The position numbers and the translations under genes are program-made. The notes under the pieces were generated by a model. That model did no database searches, was not told the DNA's origin, and saw nothing but the letters and a program-made list of their open reading frames with translations. From Chlorogloeopsis fritschii PCC 6912 (lineage in GTDB: Bacteria; Cyanobacteriota; Cyanobacteriia; Cyanobacteriales; Nostocaceae), in assembly GCF_000317285.1 (NCBI RefSeq), contig NZ_AJLN01000017.1, positions 1 through 64,000 of the forward strand: a stretch of 64,000 bases of DNA, in the 5' to 3' direction. Positions 59,090-64,000 of the stretch are shown piece by piece; positions within the stretch are counted from its first letter, which is position 1; each line of letters opens with the position of its first letter.

Positions 59090-60778
59090 TTAATTACTGT
59101 CTGAACGACGATAGTTTTCCTGCTCTTCCACAGAAGTGTTGGAAGTAGAGGGTGTTGGTTGTTTGTGGTTGTCGATATAAACCTCGGTTTCATAATTGAA
59201 CCCATCACCTACTGGTACTTGACGGGAACGGGCACGACGGCTAGACCAGAAACTACCAGCGAGGAAAGCCAAAGTTGCGATCGCTACTCCTCCCCCTGCA
59301 CCTAACAACCATAAGGGTATTGGCAAGCTGTTAGTTTTAGCCTCAGTTGTGTGGGAACCACCTTCTTCATTATGTTCTTCTTCTTTAGCTTTATTATCAC
59401 CCCGTAATGACTGTGCATAAAGTTGTGGCGCACGTTGAGTGACTACTAAATCTCCCTCAAATAAACCACTGGTTATCTCTACCAAATCCCCAGATGTTTG
59501 ACCAACACTAACATCAACTGACTGAAAGGCATTACCATTTTTGACATAAATCATTTTTTTGCCATTTGCATCTACCACAGCAGAGCTAGGAATTGCTAAG
59601 ACAGGTGCAGATGTTTCGTTTGTTAATACTTGCAGTTCAGCAAACATTCCGGGTTTAAGTTGTCCACCAGAGTTTTCTATTTCTGCTTGCACTGGTACTA
59701 CTCGTGTTTCGCCTTCTACTACTGAGCCAATTCGAGTAATTTTGCCAGTAAAGATACGATTAGGTAAAGAACTAATTTTTACTCTGAGTGGCTGACCTCT
59801 TTTTACCTTGTTTAAATCTTTTTCATAGATATTAGCTGTGGCAAATATCCTGCTGTCATTCAATATTGTCATCAGTTTGCCACCAGCGTCTTGAAATGAT
59901 TGACCGATAGTAACTTCTCGGTCAGCAACTTTACCGTCCAGGGGAGATGTTACTGTCACTAGTCCCTTGGCGTTAGCGAGCGCTCCTAGTTGAGACAGTC
60001 GAGTTTGATAAGTGGTATTACTGAGATTGATACGTGATTGTGCTACTTTAACTGCTGCTTGAGCGCGTTTGAGTTGATTTTCAGCTTCGATCACATCACG
60101 GCGACTTGAAGCTGTTACAAGTTTCGCTTTGGCTTCTGCTAGCTGAGTTTGGGATTCGAGAGCGTTGCGACGTGGCAAAGCACCAGCATCAGCTAACTGC
60201 TTGTCTTTGTCGTACTTTTCTTGTGCAAATGCCACTTGGCTCTGTGTTTGAGCTATCTCAGCTGTGGCGATTTGTTGGTAGCGATCGTAGTTTTGCTGGG
60301 CTAGCCTGAGATCGGCTAGGGCTTGCTGCAAATCTGCTTGTCCTTGAGCAAGTTTTTCCTGAGATTCCACACGTAAGCTTACTAGATCTGGACTGGTCAA
60401 AACAGCTACAGGTTGACCCTTTTGAACTCTTGCACCAGGTTCGACTAAAAGTTCAACTACTTTTGCTCCAGAAATTGGGGTAGTTACTTCTACTCTTTGG
60501 CTAGGTAGAGTTTCAATCTGTCCTGTGGCTTTAATACCCAAAGCCAATGGTTGTCTTTTTACTGGTTCGACTCTAATTCCTAACTGCTGGGCTGTTTCGG
60601 CATCAACTTCTATTGAACCACTTGTTTCGCTTCCACTTTGAAATGCACTTCCGCCACTGTGGTCATGTCCACCACCGGCGAAAACAGATGTAGGAGCAGA
60701 TAGCAGGAGCAAACTAAGTACTATGGAAGAAGTACAACGGAGTGGAATAGAAGGTTGATAACGCTTAGATATTACCAT
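59090..60778 (-). CDS. czcB: RND adaptor for heavy-metal efflux (CzcB/NrsB-like)
   Basis: A signal peptide is followed by GGGHDHSGGS, then the lipoyl halves (LPSQRVEVTTPISGAKVVELLVEPGARVQ in register near 95; VTSPLDGKVADREVTIGQ near 280) around a coiled coil (about 130-270), a beta-barrel, and, unusually, a C-terminal helix (IPLWLLGAGGGVAIATLAFLAGSFW near 490-515) with a basic tail. His near the N-terminus fits metal handling. It is the first gene of the operon, under promoter R7. Confidence 0.9.
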   Translation of the reverse strand: MVISKRYQPSIPLRCTSSIVLSLLLLSAPTSVFAGGGHDHSGGSAFQSGSETSGSIEVDAETAQQLGIRVEPVKRQPLALGIKATGQIETLPSQRVEVTTPISGAKVVELLVEPGARVQKGQPVAVLTSPDLVSLRVESQEKLAQGQADLQQALADLRLAQQNYDRYQQIATAEIAQTQSQVAFAQEKYDKDKQLADAGALPRRNALESQTQLAEAKAKLVTASSRRDVIEAENQLKRAQAAVKVAQSRINLSNTTYQTRLSQLGALANAKGLVTVTSPLDGKVADREVTIGQSFQDAGGKLMTILNDSRIFATANIYEKDLNKVKRGQPLRVKISSLPNRIFTGKITRIGSVVEGETRVVPVQAEIENSGGQLKPGMFAELQVLTNETSAPVLAIPSSAVVDANGKKMIYVKNGNAFQSVDVSVGQTSGDLVEITSGLFEGDLVVTQRAPQLYAQSLRGDNKAKEEEHNEEGGSHTTEAKTNSLPIPLWLLGAGGGVAIATLAFLAGSFWSSRRARSRQVPVGDGFNYETEVYIDNHKQPTPSTSNTSVEEQENYRRSDSN

Positions 60779-60925
60779 CGCTAATTGTATCCTGTGAGTT
60801 AGGAGAAATCAGAGTTACACTCGAAATGAATGTTGGTATCTTTAGGAGGAATTTGGATCTCGCACTGTATTGAGCTAGTTACATTGTTTTTACAAGTAGT
60901 TTTAAGAAGTTTAACTAGCGTTCTT

Positions 60926-60963
60926 TATTCAGTCTTTCATATTGATATGAAATTCGGGTGAAA
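60926..60963 (-). promoter_or_regulatory. response-regulator promoter R7
   Basis: Minus strand TTTCAC-N5-TTTCAT (60947-60963), then 15 nt, then TGAATA (60926-60931), about 150 bp before the czcB start. It should drive the czcBA-lipoprotein-DUF190-CDF operon. Confidence 0.65.
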
Positions 60964-61118
60964 TTTTGAATGGCGACTACTATTGTTTAGGCAGAGTATC
61001 AACGTATTTACTGTCATAGATGTCTACAACGCTTCTGCACTCAGGTAGAAAGAGTGACTAATTATTAAATGCGATCGCTTTTTGCTTTAATAATTGACAA
61101 CTTTAATCAGCAAAAAAC

Positions 61119-61499
61119 TTGCTAGTCAATTCTCTAAAATTCTATGGATTATTAGCTTGGTTATCTATTCGTTTAGTATTGTCTTTTTGGCTAGTTGCTA
61201 CTTCCATCAGTTGTGAGTATCAGCGTTTCACGATACACCGCACTACTATCCCAAAAATCCTTAATTCTAACAGCGCTACTAGAACTAACGCAATAATTTT
61301 CCACTCTTGGATCTCTTTTTCTTGCTCTGTTGTGCTAGCTATGTTTTTCTGTAGCGATGTTTACGCTTGGGGTGTTGATGCAGTACCAGCGGCTACAGTG
61401 AGTCATACCTCATCTAAAACGGTTGGAATTTACCTTCAGCCTTTGGTGTACAGCTTAATTCCAACTGATACTGAAATAGATTTTAAAACTTACTTTTAA
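61119..61499 (+). CDS. doubtful hypothetical protein
   Basis: A TTG-started frame of 126 codons with two hydrophobic runs (GLLAWLSIRLVLSFWLV, SFSCSVVLAMFFCSDVYAW). No ribosome site, no family. The second hydrophobic run ending DVYAWG could be a signal peptide, giving a shorter exported peptide, but this is weak. Confidence 0.2.
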   Translation: MLVNSLKFYGLLAWLSIRLVLSFWLVATSISCEYQRFTIHRTTIPKILNSNSATRTNAIIFHSWISFSCSVVLAMFFCSDVYAWGVDAVPAATVSHTSSKTVGIYLQPLVYSLIPTDTEIDFKTYF

Positions 61500-61638
61500 A
61501 ACTTATCTATGGTCTTTATAACCAGATAAAATAGCACCTAAACATTTAATTCATCAAAGTGTTCTGCCATAGAACAATACAAATCGATGATATGGCTATC
61601 AACCAATTTGTAATAGATATTCCGATTTTATGACTCAG

Positions 61639-61671
61639 GAGCCGTACACTTGCAAGACGCAAGCACGGCTC
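61639..61671 (+). other. hairpin resembling group II intron domain V
   Basis: GAGCCGT (61639-61645) pairs with ACGGCTC (61665-61671), with an inner stem CTTGC/GCAAG. The order of elements recalls domain V of a group II intron, which starts GAGCCGT and ends ACGGTTC. No reverse transcriptase or other intron part is near, so it is a remnant at best. The region 61500-61767 holds nothing else. Confidence 0.25.
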
Positions 61672-61767
61672 GGCTCCAAGTCCTTAGACACCACCAACTA
61701 CCACGCTTAGGTTAAACCTAACCACAGCAGTAAATTTTACCTGGTACAACAAGAAGATTTTCTAGTT

Positions 61768-61944
61768 TTATTTAGCACAGCCACAAACAGATTGGCATTG
61801 AGTGCAGACTTCACCACTTTGATGACTATTGGCACAAGCTTCACAGCAGTAAGGTTTGCCGTCCTTCATCACAGCTTGATCAATGGGAACAACACACAGG
61901 CAAGTACCACAGGCGCATTTGACTTGGTTTACTGTTGCTGCCAT
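61768..61944 (-). CDS. smtA: SmtA-type bacterial metallothionein
   Basis: This 58-residue protein has 11 Cys. It starts MAATVNQVKCACGTCLC and has YCCEACANSHQSG and CTQCQSVCGCAK, matching the Synechococcus SmtA pattern (KCACxxCLC, YCSEACA, C-x-C ending) in length and order. It binds Zn(2+) and Cd(2+) in clusters in the cytoplasm. It is divergent from a CmtR-like repressor, with a palindromic operator between them, like smtA-smtB. Its small size hides it from usual gene length cutoffs. Confidence 0.92.
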   Translation of the reverse strand: MAATVNQVKCACGTCLCVVPIDQAVMKDGKPYCCEACANSHQSGEVCTQCQSVCGCAK

Positions 61945-62027
61945 AGCTTTACTTTCTCCTTTTTGTTGTGAAATTATTAGATCAGAGGCAAGAGTAGCGA
62001 TCGCTGCCTTGGCTCGACAAGAATATA

Positions 62028-62047
62028 ATATCAGTCAATACTGATAT
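62028..62047. promoter_or_regulatory. ArsR/SmtB-family operator between smtA and its repressor
   Basis: ATATCAGT-CAAT-ACTGATAT, an 8-4-8 palindrome, lies 83 bp before smtA and 32 bp before the repressor gene. It resembles the CTGAA...TTCAG operator of the ziaR pair in size and AT-rich ends. Confidence 0.75.
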
Positions 62048-62079
62048 GTAAAAATAATAAAGCTTTTCGAGATATTTCA

Positions 62080-62418
62080 ATGATTGCTAAAACTAAAATC
62101 GCCAAAACTCAAGCAGCCAACTTGAAAGTCAAACTGTTTCGAGGATTTTCTGACCACTCACGTATGGCTATTCTCAATGCATTACGTTCTAGACCGCTAA
62201 CTGTCAACGAAATTGTTGAGATGACAGGACTCACTCAGTCTAATGTTTCTAACCATCTTGGGTGTTTGCGCTGTTGCGATTTGGTTGTTCGCCAACAGCA
62301 AGGGCGTTTTGTTTACTATCAACTCAGTGATGAACGAATAGCCAAGCTTCTTGACCTAGCTGATGAATTACTAGCTGATGTCGCTTTAGGTGTAAACCAA
62401 TGCGATCATTACGATTAA
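62080..62418 (+). CDS. CmtR-like ArsR-family metal repressor
   Basis: A short winged-helix protein (112 residues): LFRGFSDHSRMAILNAL, LTVNEIVEMTGLTQSNVSNHLGCLRCCDLV, RFVYYQLSD. The metal site is not the SmtB type. Cys62 and Cys66 in HLGCLRCCDLV, with Cys108 near the C-terminus, match Cys57, Cys61 and Cys102 of mycobacterial CmtR in position; that protein senses Cd(2+) and Pb(2+). It probably represses smtA, to which it is divergent. Confidence 0.85.
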   Translation: MIAKTKIAKTQAANLKVKLFRGFSDHSRMAILNALRSRPLTVNEIVEMTGLTQSNVSNHLGCLRCCDLVVRQQQGRFVYYQLSDERIAKLLDLADELLADVALGVNQCDHYD

Positions 62419-62534
62419 GGGCATATTTTATTTATTCTCCGGAAAACTCGTTGTTCACGGATTTAGATTGGGTTTTGCATAGCATTCCACAATCGTTAGA
62501 GAGGTTGATTTCTTCCCATCGAAATAACTGAAAG

Positions 62535-62867
62535 TTAGATTAGGCAAGCTTGTTCGTGTAACCCATACTCTAAAGATTTATCTAAGCATAATTTTGTTTT
62601 TGTTTTAATTGAGTTAACCATTTCAACAACATGACACTCGATGAGGGCTGCAATTATAGCCTCTTTACTTGGAAAGTATTGATATAATGAGCCAATACTC
62701 ACACCAGCTAATTCTGCAATCCGGTTAGTATTGGTTTTCGCGTACCCATCTTTAACTAAAATGCGAGCAGTTGCAGTGAGGATTGCATCTACAGTTATTT
62801 TTGAGCGTTCCTGTTGTGGAAGTTTACGCGGGTTTGTGATAATTTTGCGTCTCCTGTTTTGGTTCAT
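62535..62867 (-). pseudogene. TetR-family regulator, truncated
   Basis: A good TetR DNA-binding domain (ILTATARILVKDGYAKTNTNRIAELAGVSIGSLYQYFPSKEAIIAAL in register) is followed by only about 40 residues ending GLHEQACLI. Family members have about 190-220 residues, so most of the ligand domain is lost. An IS1-family element lies 76 bp before its start, yet the truncation is at the other end. It may still bind DNA. Confidence 0.7.
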
Positions 62868-62935
62868 GAAAATACGAGTTGAAGATATGATTGGTTCTTA
62901 TATTTTTAAAGGTGTCATCTAAAGCTAATGTAAAA

Positions 62936-63705
62936 GCTTTTTTGGCGTTGCTGAATACAGGGATGAATAGATTTATGTAAGTACAGTTTGATACCTCAGA
63001 TAGTGTAGTAATAATTTAATTGAGTATCTAAGCATTTCTTCTGACTTAGAATAACACAAGGTTTTTCGGTGGAGTCGTGCAAGATAATGCCGTAATCGGG
63101 TGTTCTCATTTTCAACTCGTGTCATGTATGTTTTGCTTATAATTTGGTCTCCATCAGAGATAAAACTTGGGTAAACTTTCCAGCCATCTGTCACATAAAA
63201 ATAGCTTTTCCATTGTTTAACAATTTCCCACAATGGTTTAAACGTTTCAGCACTACGGTCTCCTAAAACCCAGGCTAAAATACCTTGACTAAAGTGATTT
63301 ACTGCTGTCCACAGCCAAAGAGTGTTTTTTTTGAACCTATAAATGTTTCCAACTCATCCAATTCTCCTACTTCTGGAATAGCCTCTTCCTTTGGGACATC
63401 TGGAAGCTTTTCCCCTAATTGTTTAACCCAATAAATTATAGTAGTATGATGAACACCTTTAACTCGTTCAATTGCTCTAAAACCCATACCATTGAGGTAC
63501 ATTTTTAAGCATTCTTGTTTTAGCTCCTCAGAATATCCTTTGGGCGGATCATACACGTCGATAAATTGGCGCTCGCATGAGAGACAGATGTGATTCTGTT
63601 TACCTCTTCGTTTTCCGTTCTTCCGTACTCTCGTAGACCCACAGTATGAACATTGCACAGTAGATGACCTCAATTCATCCCTCTATTATGCAACGCCGCT
63701 TTTTT
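62936..63705. mobile_element. IS1-family insertion sequence, 754 bp, with 8-bp target duplication
   Basis: The element spans 62944-63697. Both ends read GGCGTTGC inward, and the block AGGGATGAAT follows in each. GCTTTTTT at 62936-62943 and 63698-63705 is the target duplication, exact over 8 bp as usual for IS1. It encodes one transposase in two frames. It looks intact and recent. Confidence 0.92.
62973..63673 (-). CDS. IS1-family transposase made by -1 frameshift
   Basis: The first frame (63673 to 63299) has a zinc finger (CSYCGSTRVRKNGKRRGKQNHICLSC split at residue 30) and a helix-turn-helix (GMGFRAIERVKGVHHTTIIYWV). Before its stop comes a run of eight A followed by C (63325-63332 on the other strand), the IS1-type slip site. 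A -1 slip there leads into TLWLWTAVNHFSQGILAWVLGDRS and onward through VTDGWKVYPSF and RVENENTRLRHYLARLHRKT. The catalytic acids are in GELDELETF, VTDGW and the ENxxxR part. The fused product has about 233 residues. Confidence 0.88.
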
Positions 63706-63746
63706 AAAGCAAATAATACTAACAGCGTCATCGTGGCTTGGACAGT

Positions 63747-64000
63747 CTAGTATCTATATGGGTTTGCCCGGCTTTGTTGCTCCTTTTTAAATCCTACACA
63801 TGTAATACTTGTAAAATGCGACAATCCAAACGTAAACTCATAGAAACGAATGTTGGTTAACCCTGCCTCGCTCATCATCTTTGCCAGAACTTTTGGAGCA
63901 AGGCAAGTGTTTCCCCAGCGCCATTGAAACCAAAAACCGAGTAGCCCTGGACGTGTTACCGCAAGGATAAGCGGTGCACCTGGGTGTAAAACCCTTACCA
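63747..64000 (-). CDS. partial C-terminus of a SAM-dependent methyltransferase
   Basis: On the minus strand a frame enters at the window edge and ends at TAG (63747-63749). It reads VLHPGAPLILAVTRPGLLGF, then WFQWRWGN, and MSEAGLTNIRFYEFTFGLSHFTSITCVGFKK. The post-motif strand followed by a bulge and final strand pair fits a UbiE-like methyltransferase ending. The start lies outside the window. Confidence 0.6.
   Translation of the reverse strand, partial: VRVLHPGAPLILAVTRPGLLGFWFQWRWGNTCLAPKVLAKMMSEAGLTNIRFYEFTFGLSHFTSITCVGFKKEQQSRANPYRY

Noticed and set aside
1-64000. tRNA, rRNA, CRISPR arrays and replication origin
   Set aside because: I looked for clover-leaf-like ends with CCA, conserved rRNA blocks, regularly spaced repeats and iterons, and saw none.

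Overview
The window looks like part of a plasmid or genomic island from a filamentous, probably Nostocales-type cyanobacterium (inference). The sequence is AT-rich with many HIP1 octamers (GCGATCGC), and it carries cyanobacterial families: DevBCA exporter, DUF2808, CemA/PxcA, a group 2 sigma factor, isiB flavodoxin, and SmtB-type sensors with a metallothionein. Nearly all of it concerns metal and redox stress. No tRNA, rRNA, CRISPR array or replication gene was seen.

Layout. 0-7 kb: methyltransferase, glutathione S-transferase, then a TetR regulator with its palindromic operator, a FrnE-like oxidoreductase, a thioredoxin-reductase-like flavoprotein without its CxxC, an FAD monooxygenase and a short AraC regulator. 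7-25 kb: a copper cluster with a YtkA-like two-domain protein, CopA, a double cupredoxin, two MerR paralogues, CopZ, flavodoxin, an HAE1 RND pump with its adaptor, an unknown His/Met-rich exported protein with a beta-barrel partner, a TVP38 protein and a CPH-type CopB ATPase. 25-36 kb: a scarred zone where a 2,577-bp Tn3-like element splits devA inside its P-loop (devC and devB are intact), truncated lysR and htpX are fused, and small metal-associated genes follow (DUF1326, DsrE, DUF305). 36-44 kb: a lipoprotein, cbtB with a possible cobalamin riboswitch, Cys-rich exported proteins, a thioredoxin-like protein, a third MerR, an Asp-box protein, and an NrsD-like nickel exporter with a His-rich tail. 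44-49 kb: a DUF2808 / response regulator / histidine kinase operon and a group 2 sigma factor. 49-52 kb: a ZiaR/ZiaA-like zinc pair. 52-61 kb: DUF2808, PxcA-like, CDF, DUF190, lipoprotein, CzcA and CzcB. 61-64 kb: an SmtA metallothionein divergent from a CmtR-like repressor, a truncated TetR, an intact IS1-family element, and the end of a methyltransferase.

Regulation ties the region together. Ten MerR-type promoters all have exactly 20 bp between the -35 and -10 elements, in two operator classes that sit near the two kinds of MerR gene. Seven minus-strand promoters share TTTCAT-N5-TTTCAT followed exactly 15 nt later by a -10 hexamer; one precedes the two-component operon itself, so they are probably its regulon (efflux RND, DUF2808 proteins, lipoprotein, PxcA-like protein, sigma factor). 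Two SmtB-family palindromes and one CsoR/InrS-like operator add zinc/cadmium and nickel control. Several decayed copies (two RND fragments, a receiver-domain fragment, an IS1-like MITE) show repeated rearrangement.
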